Origin: DATEZO01 sp035255485
Lineage (GTDB): Bacteria > Pseudomonadota > Gammaproteobacteria > Burkholderiales > Burkholderiaceae_D
Assembly (NCBI GenBank): GCA_035255485.1
Contig: DATEZO010000317.1
Location: forward strand, 1 to 43,865
Direction of reading: 5' to 3'
Length of the DNA: 43,865 nucleotides
A model generated the notes under the pieces. That model was not told the DNA's origin. It saw nothing but the letters and a program-made list of their open reading frames with translations, and ran no database searches. The first letter of the stretch is position 1. The number at the start of each line of letters is the position of its first letter. This document shows, piece by piece, positions 23,620-32,280 of this stretch. A program made the translations under genes and the position numbers.

Positions 23620-24939
23620 ATGCAACAGGCCGGTCTTGATCTGCAACAGGCGCCTCCAATCCGGGTGCCGTTCAAGTTTTTTCTGACTGCGGCGGTATTC
23701 GCGCTGCTGGCTTCCATGCTGATGCTGTGGCAGGGCCCGGACATATTTGCGTCGCGCTGGTCGCAGGCGACGCTGGCGGCGGTCCACCTTGTCACACTCG
23801 GTTCGATGACCATGGTGATGGCGGGAGCAATGATGCAGATGCTGCCGGTGCTCGCCGGCGTTCCGGTGCCTCGGGCTACCATCGTAGCCGCGCTGGTGCA
23901 TCCGGCGCTGATTGCAGGCACGCTCCTGTTTGCCGCTGGCTTCCTGTTTGCGCAGCCGCTGTTGCTGAAAGGGGCGATAGCGGTTTTGGCGGTCGGGATA
24001 ACCAGCTTTCTGATCGCCATGATTCTGGCCCTGGCGCGCGTGCGTAACCGGAACGCCACGGTGTATGCGATGTCGCTGGCCATCGGCGCACTTGCCATTA
24101 CGGCGGCGTGCGGCCTGACGCTGGCATCCAGTCGCGCATGGGGTACGGCATTGCCCAGCTTCTCCTTGCGCGACCTGCATCCGGCCTGGGGATTGATGGG
24201 CTGGACCGGACTGCTGGTGGCAGGCGTGGCGTATCAGGTCGTACCGATGTTCCAGATCACACCCAACTATCCGCGCTGGCTGATGCGCGGCTTCACCGCG
24301 ATCGTATTTGTCGGAATGGCGCTGTATTCGATCCTGCGCTGGCAGGAAGGAAGCCCGATATGGCTGAGCGTGGCCTGCATGAGCCTGCTGGTGCTGAGCT
24401 ATCTCGTATTTGCCGGCGCAACGCTCAACCTGCAGCGGCAACGGCGCCGCCGCTTGCCTGATGTCACGCTGGAATTCTGGCGTACCGGCATGATCTTCAT
24501 CATGCTGGCGGCATTGCTGTGGCTATCGCAAAAGTTTCCGATGCTGGTGTTCCCGCAGGCGGAAGTGCTGCTGGGCGTTTTCATGATACTGGGCGTTGCG
24601 ATGTCCTTCATTATCGGCATGCTGTGCAAGATCGTGCCGTTTCTCTCCTGGTTTCATTTGCAGGCCATGTTCGGCGCGGATGCAGGATTGCCGAACGTAA
24701 AAGCCATGTTGCCCGAAAAACGGCAACGCCTGCAATTGCAGCTGCATCAGCTGTCGATGGCGTTATGCATTGCGGCGGCATTGTGGCCGTCGTTGTTCGC
24801 CCATCCAGCCGCGCTGGCGTTTGGCGCCACCGCGGTAACACTACTGTTGAACATCATGTCCGTGACGCGCCGGTATCGCGATTTTATCAAGGATCGGACC
24901 CAGGGAACACTGTCGACGGCAGTGCAAAAGCTGGCGTGA
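23620..24939 (+). CDS. Polytopic membrane protein, NnrS/heme-copper-oxidase-subunit-I-like
   Basis: 439 residues with about twelve hydrophobic spans. Histidines occur in VHLVTLGSM (near 47), HPALIAG (near 91), LHPAWGLMGWTGLLVAGVAYQ (near 187) and LSWFHLQAMFG (near 345), a pattern that recalls the heme-binding membrane proteins found beside NnrS and hemerythrin genes in denitrifying betaproteobacteria. It is not a full oxidase: I do not see the complete ligand set for a catalytic heme-copper centre. Placement after the hemerythrin gene and a second NnrS gene at 36813-37991 suggest a role in NO handling. Function uncertain. Confidence 0.5.
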   Translation: MQQAGLDLQQAPPIRVPFKFFLTAAVFALLASMLMLWQGPDIFASRWSQATLAAVHLVTLGSMTMVMAGAMMQMLPVLAGVPVPRATIVAALVHPALIAGTLLFAAGFLFAQPLLLKGAIAVLAVGITSFLIAMILALARVRNRNATVYAMSLAIGALAITAACGLTLASSRAWGTALPSFSLRDLHPAWGLMGWTGLLVAGVAYQVVPMFQITPNYPRWLMRGFTAIVFVGMALYSILRWQEGSPIWLSVACMSLLVLSYLVFAGATLNLQRQRRRRLPDVTLEFWRTGMIFIMLAALLWLSQKFPMLVFPQAEVLLGVFMILGVAMSFIIGMLCKIVPFLSWFHLQAMFGADAGLPNVKAMLPEKRQRLQLQLHQLSMALCIAAALWPSLFAHPAALAFGATAVTLLLNIMSVTRRYRDFIKDRTQGTLSTAVQKLA

Positions 24940-24948
24940 TACTGCTTT

Positions 24949-24973
24949 CCGGCGCGTGCGGCTAACGCGCCGG
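24949..24973 (+). terminator. GC-rich stem-loop after the membrane protein gene
   Basis: CCGGCGCGT at 24949-24957 pairs perfectly with ACGCGCCGG at 24965-24973 around a seven-base loop, ten bases past the stop, with a loose T-rich stretch soon after. Probable terminator. Confidence 0.6.
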
Positions 24974-24989
24974 CTATTTCAGTGCTTTT

Positions 24990-25009
24990 ATATACACCTG
25001 GTTGTATAT
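24990..25009. promoter_or_regulatory. ATATACA-N6-TGTATAT palindrome
   Basis: Perfect seven-base arms around CCTGGT. A shorter version, ATACA-N6-TGTAT, lies at 11790-11805 upstream of the ppsA-like operon. The interval 25010-25223, between two convergent genes, shows no coding sequence I can support. Confidence 0.35.
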
Positions 25010-25223
25010 TTAAACGCCCACGGAATGATTGCGCATATCCATGCATTCAAGCCTATACTCCCACTCTAACTTGATGTGACCCGAGGCTGCAGCAAGAGGC
25101 GGCGGCCGCGAACACATCAACCACCGGGGTGCGGCGGGCATTCTCCGCAACACCGCCTCGCAGTCCCGGGTTCGCTCCAGGGTTGTTCTTCTTTCCGTTC
25201 CCTGGTTCGGCCATTGAGCCGGA

Positions 25224-25688
25224 TCACACCAGTGGCAGGCGGGGATCGCACTTGACTTCACGCAGGACGATGCTGGAACGGACATGCTCGACGCCCGGCA
25301 GCTTGAACAGCACGTTGTGCATGAAGGTTTCATACGCCTTGATGTCGGTGGTAACGACCTTGATCATGTAGTCGGCATTGCCCGTGGTGCTGTAGCACTC
25401 GGTGATTTGCGCACACGCGGCGACTTCCTTCTCAAAATCAGCGGCATTTTTTTCAGTGTGCTTGTTCAGGTTGATTTCCGCCAGAACGCAGATCAGCAGG
25501 CCCACCTTGTCGCGATCGACCTGCGCGGTATAGCCGCGAATCACGCCATCCCGCTCCATTTCCTTGACGCGTTTCCAGCACGGCGTATTGGTGAGGCCGA
25601 TCTTTTGCGCGATCTGCAGAATGGTCTGGCGCGCATCGCGCTGCAGTTCGGAAAGAATGCGAATGCTGAAGTGATCCAGGGAAGACAT
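25224..25688 (-). CDS. Lrp/AsnC-family transcriptional regulator
   Basis: 154 residues from the ATG at 25688, which has GGAG six bases upstream; a longer frame to 25811 would run through the divergent promoter. N-terminal helix-turn-helix (ILQIAQKIGLTNTPCWKRVKEME) and C-terminal RAM ligand domain (CAQITECYSTTGNADYMIKV). Lrp-type regulators bind amino acids or related acids, form octamers and usually control a divergent gene. Here that is the fused Ior gene, so an aromatic amino acid or its 2-oxo acid is the likely signal (inference). Two palindromes in the gap are candidate sites. Confidence 0.85.
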   Translation of the reverse strand: MSSLDHFSIRILSELQRDARQTILQIAQKIGLTNTPCWKRVKEMERDGVIRGYTAQVDRDKVGLLICVLAEINLNKHTEKNAADFEKEVAACAQITECYSTTGNADYMIKVVTTDIKAYETFMHNVLFKLPGVEHVRSSIVLREVKCDPRLPLV

Positions 25689-25712
25689 TTTTACTCCAAT
25701 ACGTTTTAATAA

Positions 25713-25767
25713 AAGAAAATCATTCTTGATAATAGCTTTTTTGGCAAAGGATAAGAAATATTTTCTT
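25713..25767. promoter_or_regulatory. Two Lrp-type operator candidates in the lrp/ior gap
   Basis: AAGAAAATCATTCTT at 25713-25727 and AAGAAATATTTTCTT at 25753-25767 are both 15-base inverted repeats with the same ends (AAGAA...TTCTT). Their centres are 40 bases apart, about four helical turns, as expected for wrapping around an Lrp octamer. AT-rich surroundings. Confidence 0.55.
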
Positions 25768-25816
25768 CTGATTGCAGCATAGACTCGCAGCATGATAACT
25801 ACAGTTGGCAACTACT

Positions 25817-28800
25817 ATGGAAGAGACAAAATTTCGTTCGGATTATCAACTGTCGGATAACCTGCTGGCGTCTGAAGGCCAGGTCTTCCTGACGGGCACC
25901 CAGGCTCTGGTGCGCCTGCCATTGATGCAGCGCGCGCTCGATGTCGCGCATGGATTGAACACGGCCGGCTTCATCAGCGGCTATCGCGGATCGCCGTTGG
26001 GGATGGTCGACCAGGCATTGTGGCAAGCCAGGGATATTCTTGATCATCACCAGGTGCGCTTTCTGCCTGCAATCAATGAAGAGCTGGGCGCGACTGCCGT
26101 ACTCGGCTCGCAGCAGGTCGAATCCGATCCGCAGCGTACCGTCGATGCCGTCTTCGCGTACTGGTACGGCAAGGGGCCGGGCGTTGACCGCGCCGGCGAT
26201 GCGCTCAAGCACGGTAACGCATTCGGATCGTCGCCGACCGGCGGCGTACTGATCGTCGCCGGCGACGATCATGGCTGCGTATCGTCCTCGATGTCGCACC
26301 AGAGCGATATCGCGTTCCAGGCGTGGGGCGTGCCCACCGTGTCGCCGGCCAACGTCGCCGAATATCTGGAGTTCGGCCTGTATGGCTGGGCACTGTCGCG
26401 CTTTTCCGGTGCATGGGTCGGCTTTACTGCCTTGTCCGAAGTGATCGAAAGCGGCATGACGGTCGATCTCGACGACACGCAGGCGCATGTCGCCGCATGG
26501 AAATCGGCGCGGCAGGTGCGGCAGGAAACCGGCTATGAAGCGCCCGATGACGGCTTGCATTACCGTAGCCAGGACCCGCCGTCGCCGAAAATCGAAATAC
26601 GGATGCAGCACAAGCTCGATGCAGCCAGGGCATTTGCCCGCATCAACAGCATCGATCGTCGCGTGATTGATGCGCCGCATGCCATTGTCGGCATCGTCAC
26701 TTGCGGCAAGGCGCATTACGATCTGATTGAAGTATTCCGCCGGCTCGGCCTGTCGCTGGACGACCTGGCGGCTGCCGGCGTGCGGCTATACAAGGTCGGC
26801 CTGTCGTTTCCGATCGAGCAGACACGCATGGTCGATTTCGCGCGCGGCCTTGGACAGATCCTGGTAGTGGAAGAAAAAGCGCCGATAGTCGAAACCCAGA
26901 TGCGCGATCTGTTCTACAACAGCCCGCATGGGGTGCGTCCGGTCATCACCGGCAAACACGATATTGCAGGCAAGCCGCAGATTTCGGCGATCGGCGAATT
27001 ACGGCCGTCGCGCCTGATTGAATCGGTTGCGAACTGGCTGGCGCGGCACAATCCGGCGCTTGACCGACGCCGGCAGGTGGTTGATTTCACCCTGCCGTCG
27101 CTCTTGTCGAATGCGGCGGATGGCGTCCGGCGAATTCCGTATTTCTGTTCCGGATGCCCGCACAATACCTCGACGCGGGTGCCGGAAGGTTCGTGTGCGC
27201 AGGCCGGCATCGGCTGCCATTTCATGGCGAGCTGGATGGATCGCAATACCATTCGCCAGATACAGATGGGTGGCGAAGGCGTGGATTGGGCGGCGCACGG
27301 GCAATTCAGCCGCATGCCACATATTTTCCAGAACCTTGGCGACGGCACGTATTACCATTCCGGGTATCTCGCGATCCGGCAATCGATCGCAGCCAAATCG
27401 AATATCACCTACAAGATCCTGTACAACGATGCGGTGGCAATGACCGGCGGCCAGCCGGTGGACGGCACGCTGCCGGTGGATGCGATCGCTCGGCAGGTGG
27501 AGGCGGAAGGCGCCAAGGCGCTTGCGGTAGTCAGCGACGATATCCGCAAATACGATGCGATCAAGCATCTGTTTCCAGCCTACACCACTTTCCATGACCG
27601 CGAAGAACTCGATGCCGTGCAGCGCAGGCTGCGCGAGGTCAAGGGCGTGTCGGTAATGATTTATCAGCAGACCTGCGCCGCCGTGAAGCGCCGCCGTCGC
27701 AAGAAAGGCGACATGGCCGATCCGGATCTGCGCCTGTTCATCAACCAGGCAGTATGCGACGGCTGCGGCGATTGCGGGGTGCAATCCAACTGCCTGTCGG
27801 TGACGCCGGTGGAAACCGAATTCGGCCGCAAGCGCATGATCAATCAATCCAGCTGCAACAAGGATTATTCCTGCGCCAAGGGATTCTGCCCGAGCTTTGT
27901 GGTGGTCAAGGGTGGCGCGCTGCGCAAGCGTACCGGCGTGCTGCGCGAAGCCGGCGGCAATGCGCTGGCGGCGCATCTTGACCGGTTGCCGCTGCCTGCG
28001 GCGCATGCATGGACCGGCCCGTATGACTTGATGGTCACCGGTATCGGCGGCACCGGCATCATCACGGTCGGCGCGCTGCTGGCCATGGCGGCGCATCTTG
28101 AATACAAGTATTCGAGCGTGCTGGACTTCATGGGTTTTGCGCAAAAGGGCGGCGCAGTGCTGTCGTTCGTGCGTTTCGCCGCACGGCGTGAAGATCTGAA
28201 CCAGGTGCGCATCGATACCCAGCAGGCTGATGCCTTTCTGGCGTGCGACCTGGTGGTTGGCGCTTCGAATGATGCGCTGCAAACGGTGCGACACGGCCGC
28301 ACCCGCGTCGTCGCCAATATCCATGAAACGCCGATACCGGAATTTCTGAGCAACCCGGATGCCGATCTGCATATGGGCGCACTGCTTGAAAAAATGCAGC
28401 ATGCGGCGGGCAAGGATAGGGTCGAAACTTTTGATGCGCAAACCCTGGCCGAGCAATTCCTGGGCGACACCATTGGCGCCAATATTCTTGCAATGGGATA
28501 TGCATGGCAGCGCGGCCTGATCCCCATTGGTTTACCCGCCATGCAACGTGCGATCGAGCTCAATGGCGTCGCAGTGGAGATGAACCGGATGGCGTTCAAC
28601 CTGGGGCGGCTTGCCGCCGGCAATCCGCAGGCGCTGCAGGCACTGCTGCAGGGGGCTGATGCGCATGACGGGAGCGTTACGCGCACGATCGACGAATTGA
28701 TTGCGCATCGCATCGAACATCTGCGCGCATACCAGGATGATGCTTATGCAGAGCGCTATCGGGTGCTGATCGAGCGCGTGCGGCAAGCGGAGCGGACTGC

Positions 28801-29404
28801 GATTGGATCAGGCGCAAAGCTGCGGTTGACGGAAAGGGTGGCATTCCATTTCGCCAGGCTGATGGCCTACAAGGATGAATATGAAGTTGCCCGCCTGTAC
28901 ACGGACGGTGCATTCCAGAAGCAGCTGGCGGCTCAGTTCGAAGGTGACTACACGCTTGAGTTCCGGATGGCGCCTCCCTTGTTGTCGCGCTTGGGCAGCG
29001 CCGGTGAAGCGCCGCGCAAGATCAGCTATGGTGGCTGGATGATGCATGCGTTGCGCGTGCTGGCAAAAGGCAGGAAATTACGCGGCACCCGGCTCGATTT
29101 GTTCGGCCGGACCGAGGAGCGGCGCATGGAGCGCGCACTGATCGACAACTACGAACGTCGCATGCTGGAACTGTTGCCGCGACTTACGCCGACCAATATC
29201 GAGACGGCAATCGAGTTTGCCGGCATCCCGCAGCAGATCAGGGGCTTCGGACATGTAAAGATCGCCAGTATCGCCCTGGCGCGCGAGAGGGAAACGGTAT
29301 TGCTGCATCGCTTCGATCCGCTCTGCTATCCGGAACCGCAAGCCGGGTGCGGAAATGGGGCGGGTAAATTCAGGAGCATTCCGATTGCCAGGATTGATGG
29401 CTGA
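25817..29404 (+). CDS. Fused indolepyruvate/2-oxoacid:ferredoxin oxidoreductase (alpha-beta-gamma in one chain)
   Basis: 1195 residues from the ATG at 25817; a TTG at 25805 would add four, and neither has a clear Shine-Dalgarno. Order of parts: pyrimidine domain (TAGFISGYRGSPLGMVDQ near 55), thiamine-diphosphate domain (FCSGCPHNTSTRVPEGS near 440 and YNDAVAMTGGQPVDG near 540), a cysteine segment (CDGCGDCGVQSNCLSVTPVE near 645, then CNKDYSCAKGFCPS), gamma domain (VTGIGGTGIITVGALL near 740) and a helical DUF6537-like tail. It should oxidise an amino-acid-derived 2-oxo acid to an acyl-CoA. Divergent from the Lrp gene and followed by a TrpB2-like gene, so aromatic amino-acid use is likely. Confidence 0.82.
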   Translation: MEETKFRSDYQLSDNLLASEGQVFLTGTQALVRLPLMQRALDVAHGLNTAGFISGYRGSPLGMVDQALWQARDILDHHQVRFLPAINEELGATAVLGSQQVESDPQRTVDAVFAYWYGKGPGVDRAGDALKHGNAFGSSPTGGVLIVAGDDHGCVSSSMSHQSDIAFQAWGVPTVSPANVAEYLEFGLYGWALSRFSGAWVGFTALSEVIESGMTVDLDDTQAHVAAWKSARQVRQETGYEAPDDGLHYRSQDPPSPKIEIRMQHKLDAARAFARINSIDRRVIDAPHAIVGIVTCGKAHYDLIEVFRRLGLSLDDLAAAGVRLYKVGLSFPIEQTRMVDFARGLGQILVVEEKAPIVETQMRDLFYNSPHGVRPVITGKHDIAGKPQISAIGELRPSRLIESVANWLARHNPALDRRRQVVDFTLPSLLSNAADGVRRIPYFCSGCPHNTSTRVPEGSCAQAGIGCHFMASWMDRNTIRQIQMGGEGVDWAAHGQFSRMPHIFQNLGDGTYYHSGYLAIRQSIAAKSNITYKILYNDAVAMTGGQPVDGTLPVDAIARQVEAEGAKALAVVSDDIRKYDAIKHLFPAYTTFHDREELDAVQRRLREVKGVSVMIYQQTCAAVKRRRRKKGDMADPDLRLFINQAVCDGCGDCGVQSNCLSVTPVETEFGRKRMINQSSCNKDYSCAKGFCPSFVVVKGGALRKRTGVLREAGGNALAAHLDRLPLPAAHAWTGPYDLMVTGIGGTGIITVGALLAMAAHLEYKYSSVLDFMGFAQKGGAVLSFVRFAARREDLNQVRIDTQQADAFLACDLVVGASNDALQTVRHGRTRVVANIHETPIPEFLSNPDADLHMGALLEKMQHAAGKDRVETFDAQTLAEQFLGDTIGANILAMGYAWQRGLIPIGLPAMQRAIELNGVAVEMNRMAFNLGRLAAGNPQALQALLQGADAHDGSVTRTIDELIAHRIEHLRAYQDDAYAERYRVLIERVRQAERTAIGSGAKLRLTERVAFHFARLMAYKDEYEVARLYTDGAFQKQLAAQFEGDYTLEFRMAPPLLSRLGSAGEAPRKISYGGWMMHALRVLAKGRKLRGTRLDLFGRTEERRMERALIDNYERRMLELLPRLTPTNIETAIEFAGIPQQIRGFGHVKIASIALARERETVLLHRFDPLCYPEPQAGCGNGAGKFRSIPIARIDG

Positions 29405-29551
29405 CAGAGTCCGAATTAAGAATGATTCCGGTTTGCTGCAGGCTGGATCAAGAAATTGCAGGTTAAATTATTTTTGGATGATTTTGGTTTTGACTTTTTG
29501 GCAGGGATGGATATGATGAATCTCCTATCCCGCCACTGAAAGGGCTAAACC

Positions 29552-30904
29552 ATGATGCAAACGAAGATTCTGCTGGACGAATCAGAAATCCCGACGCATT
29601 GGTATAACGTGGTAGCTGACATGCCAAACCGGCCGGCGCCGCCGCTTGGCCCGGATGGCAAGCCGATCGGTCCGGATGCCCTGACTGCCATCTTTCCGAT
29701 GTCCCTGATCGAGCAGGAAATGTCGGCTGAGCGCTGGATTCCGATTCCGGAAAAAGTGCGCGAGATTTACCAGTTGTGGCGACCAACGCCGCTGTATCGC
29801 GCGCATCGGCTGGAAGCAGCGCTCGGTACGCCGGCGAAAATCTATTACAAGTATGAAGGCGTGTCACCGGCTGGTTCGCACAAGGTCAATACCTCGGTCG
29901 CGCAAGCCTATTACAACGCCGAGGCCGGCATCAAGCGCATCTCTACCGAAACCGGCGCCGGACAGTGGGGTTCCTCGATGGCGCTGGCCGGCCAGATGTT
30001 CGGGATAGACGTGCGGGTATACATGGTCAAGGTGAGTTATCACCAGAAGCCGTATCGCCGCTCGATGATGCAGACCTGGGGGGCGGAAGTGTTCGCCAGC
30101 CCATCCATGCAAACCATGGTTGGACGTGCGGCGCTGGAAGCGGACCCGGAAAATCCCGGTTCGCTCGGCCTGGCGATTTCGGAAGCCGTGGAAGAGGCCG
30201 CCTCGCGCGCCGACACCAATTATGCGCTCGGCTCGGTGTTGAACCATGTGCTGCTGCATCAGACCGTGATCGGCCTGGAAGCGAAGAAGCAGTTCGCAAA
30301 AGCCGGCGATTATCCGGACATGATTTTTGCGCCGTGCGGCGGCGGCTCCAACTTCGGCGGCGTGGCATTTCCGTTTTTCGCCGACAAGGCGGCCGGCAAG
30401 AACGTGCGGCTGGTTGCGGTGGAACCGAGTTCCTGTCCGACGCTGACACGCGGCCACTACGCATATGACTTCGGTGATACTGCCAAGCTCACGCCAATGA
30501 CGCTGATGTATACGCTCGGCCATGATTTCATGCCGCCCAGTATCCACGCCGGCGGCTTGCGATATCACGGCGATTCGGCGCTGGTGTCGCAGCTGTATCA
30601 TGAAAAGCTGCTGGAGGCAGTGGCGATACCGCAACTTGCCACTTTCGATGCCGGGGTCCGGTTCGCTCGCGCCGAGGGGATTATTCCGGCGCCGGAATCG
30701 AGCCATGCAATCGCCGCCTGCATCAATGAGGCCCTGCGCTGCAAGGAAAGCGGCGAGGCCAAGACGCTGTTCATGAACCTGTCGGGGCATGGCCATTTCG
30801 ACATGGCTGCATACGACAGTTATTTCAGCGGCAAACTGGAGGATTGCATCTATCCGGAAGAAGCGATCCAGGCAGCGCTGGCGCGCCTGCCGAAGGTGGG
30901 ATAA
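29552..30904 (+). CDS. TrpB2-like pyridoxal-phosphate enzyme (tryptophan synthase beta-like)
   Basis: 450 residues, longer than the ordinary TrpB1 (about 400). PLP lysine in SPAGSHKVNTSVAQAYY near 110, the catalytic Glu region ISTETGAGQWGSSMALA near 130, phosphate-binding CGGGSNFGG near 265 and an extended N-terminus typical of TrpB2. No trpA is present, as usual for this type. TrpB2 enzymes make tryptophan from indole and serine and often sit beside Ior genes in archaea and bacteria; the physiological reason is not settled. Here it may salvage indole or act on a related aryl substrate. Two ATGs (29552, 29555) are possible. The upstream gap of 147 bases shows no gene. Confidence 0.75.
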   Translation: MMQTKILLDESEIPTHWYNVVADMPNRPAPPLGPDGKPIGPDALTAIFPMSLIEQEMSAERWIPIPEKVREIYQLWRPTPLYRAHRLEAALGTPAKIYYKYEGVSPAGSHKVNTSVAQAYYNAEAGIKRISTETGAGQWGSSMALAGQMFGIDVRVYMVKVSYHQKPYRRSMMQTWGAEVFASPSMQTMVGRAALEADPENPGSLGLAISEAVEEAASRADTNYALGSVLNHVLLHQTVIGLEAKKQFAKAGDYPDMIFAPCGGGSNFGGVAFPFFADKAAGKNVRLVAVEPSSCPTLTRGHYAYDFGDTAKLTPMTLMYTLGHDFMPPSIHAGGLRYHGDSALVSQLYHEKLLEAVAIPQLATFDAGVRFARAEGIIPAPESSHAIAACINEALRCKESGEAKTLFMNLSGHGHFDMAAYDSYFSGKLEDCIYPEEAIQAALARLPKVG

Positions 30905-30924
30905 CAAAGCCGGAGGCGCACATG

Positions 30925-30960
30925 AAATAACGGGAGGCTGCAGTCTGGCCCTCGTTATTT
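30925..30960 (+). terminator. Rho-independent-type terminator of the TrpB2-like gene
   Basis: AAATAACG at 30925-30932 pairs with CGTTATTT at 30953-30960, with further GG/CC pairing inside; T-rich sequence follows. Confidence 0.55.
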
Positions 30961-30999
30961 TTACTGACTCGCCGCTGGTGGTTTTTGCAGGGTTGTAAA

Positions 31000-31038
31000 A
31001 AAAACGGGATTTCCGCACAAGGCGGAAATCCCGTTTTT
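31000..31038. terminator. Bidirectional terminator between convergent genes
   Basis: A 17-base stem (31000-31016 with 31022-31038) with an A run on one side and a T run on the other. The core arms are CGGGATTTCCGC and GCGGAAATCCCG around a five-base loop. It stands between the TrpB2-like gene and glutaryl-CoA dehydrogenase and works for both strands. Confidence 0.9.
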
Positions 31039-31055
31039 TATTTATCTTCAGAAGA

Positions 31056-32252
31056 TCAGAATGCTGCAATGCCGGTTTGTGCCCGACCCAGGATCAATGC
31101 ATGGATATCGTGCGTACCTTCATAGGTATTTACCGCTTCCAGGTTGACCATGTGGCGAATCACGCCGAATTCGTCCGAGACCCCATTGCCGCCCAGCATG
31201 TCGCGCGCCATCCGGGTGATATCCAAAGCCTTGCCACACGAATTGCGCTTCATGATCGACGTGATTTCGACTGCCGCCGTGCCTTCATCCTTCATCCGGC
31301 CCAGTCGCAGGCAGCCTTGCAGGCCCAGCGTGATTTCAGTTTGCATGTCGGCCAGTTTTTTCTGGATCAACTGGTTAGCGGCCAGCGGCTTGCCGAACTG
31401 CTTGCGGTCCAGTACATACTGCCGTGCGATATGCCAGCATGCTTCGGCCGCGCCCAAGGCACCCCAGGCAATGCCGTAGCGCGCTGAATTCAAACAGGTG
31501 AACGGCCCTTTCAATCCGCGTACTTCGGGGAATGCATTCTCTTCCGGGCAGAACACTTCATCCATCACGATTTCGCCGGTGATCGAAGCACGCAAGGCTA
31601 CCTTGCCATGGATCGCGGGGGCGCTCAGGCCCTTCATGCCCTTGTCCAGCACGAAGCCGCGGATTGCGCCTTCATCATCCTTGGCCCATACCACGAACAC
31701 GTCGGCAATCGGGGAGTTGGAAATCCACATCTTGCTGCCGCTCAAGCTATATCCGCCCGGCACTTTTTTGGCACGGGTGATCATCGAGCCCGGGTCTGAG
31801 CCGTGGTTCGGCTCAGTCAAACCGAAGCAGCCAATCAATTCGCCGGTGGCCAGCTTCGGCAGGTATTTCTGCTTGGTGGCTTCATTGCCGAATTCGTAAA
31901 TCGGCACCATCACCAGCGATGATTGCACGCTCATCATCGAGCGGTAGCCGGAATCGACGCGCTCGACTTCGCGCGCGATCAAACCATAGCAGACATAGTT
32001 CAGGCCGGGGCCGCCGTATTGCTCGGGGATGGTGGGGCCGAGCAGGCCAAGCTCACCCATTTCGCGGAAGATGGCCGGGTCGGTTTTCTCGTTGCGGAAA
32101 GCCTCCTGCACGCGCGGTTCCAGCTTGTCCTGGCAATAGGCCTGGGCAGCTTCGCGTACCATGCGTTCGTCATCGGTCAGCTGCTGGTCCAGCAGTAGCG
32201 GATCCTCCCAGCAAAATTGTGCTTTGAGTTTTTTGGTTTCTGGTGCATTCAT
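31056..32252 (-). CDS. gcdH: Glutaryl-CoA dehydrogenase (decarboxylating)
   Basis: 398 residues, acyl-CoA dehydrogenase fold. GYRSMMSVQSSLVM near 100 carries the Arg that binds the glutaryl carboxylate in human GCDH; FGLTEPNHGSDPGSM near 140-155 is the FAD site and NTYEGTHDIHALILGRA near the end contains the catalytic Glu. The enzyme converts glutaryl-CoA to crotonyl-CoA and CO2 with electrons to ETF, a late step of anaerobic benzoyl-CoA degradation. It is the last gene of a seven-gene minus-strand operon, and a bidirectional terminator follows. A related alpha-substituted dicarboxylic acyl-CoA is possible given the unusual operon. Confidence 0.88.
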   Translation of the reverse strand: MNAPETKKLKAQFCWEDPLLLDQQLTDDERMVREAAQAYCQDKLEPRVQEAFRNEKTDPAIFREMGELGLLGPTIPEQYGGPGLNYVCYGLIAREVERVDSGYRSMMSVQSSLVMVPIYEFGNEATKQKYLPKLATGELIGCFGLTEPNHGSDPGSMITRAKKVPGGYSLSGSKMWISNSPIADVFVVWAKDDEGAIRGFVLDKGMKGLSAPAIHGKVALRASITGEIVMDEVFCPEENAFPEVRGLKGPFTCLNSARYGIAWGALGAAEACWHIARQYVLDRKQFGKPLAANQLIQKKLADMQTEITLGLQGCLRLGRMKDEGTAAVEITSIMKRNSCGKALDITRMARDMLGGNGVSDEFGVIRHMVNLEAVNTYEGTHDIHALILGRAQTGIAAF

Positions 32253-32280
32253 GATTTCTCTCTGGTTTCTCTGAAAATGG

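Noticed and set aside
26999..28456. 485-codon frame antisense to the first fused ior
   Set aside because: Shadow of a gene with clear catalytic motifs on the plus strand; composition is not protein-like.
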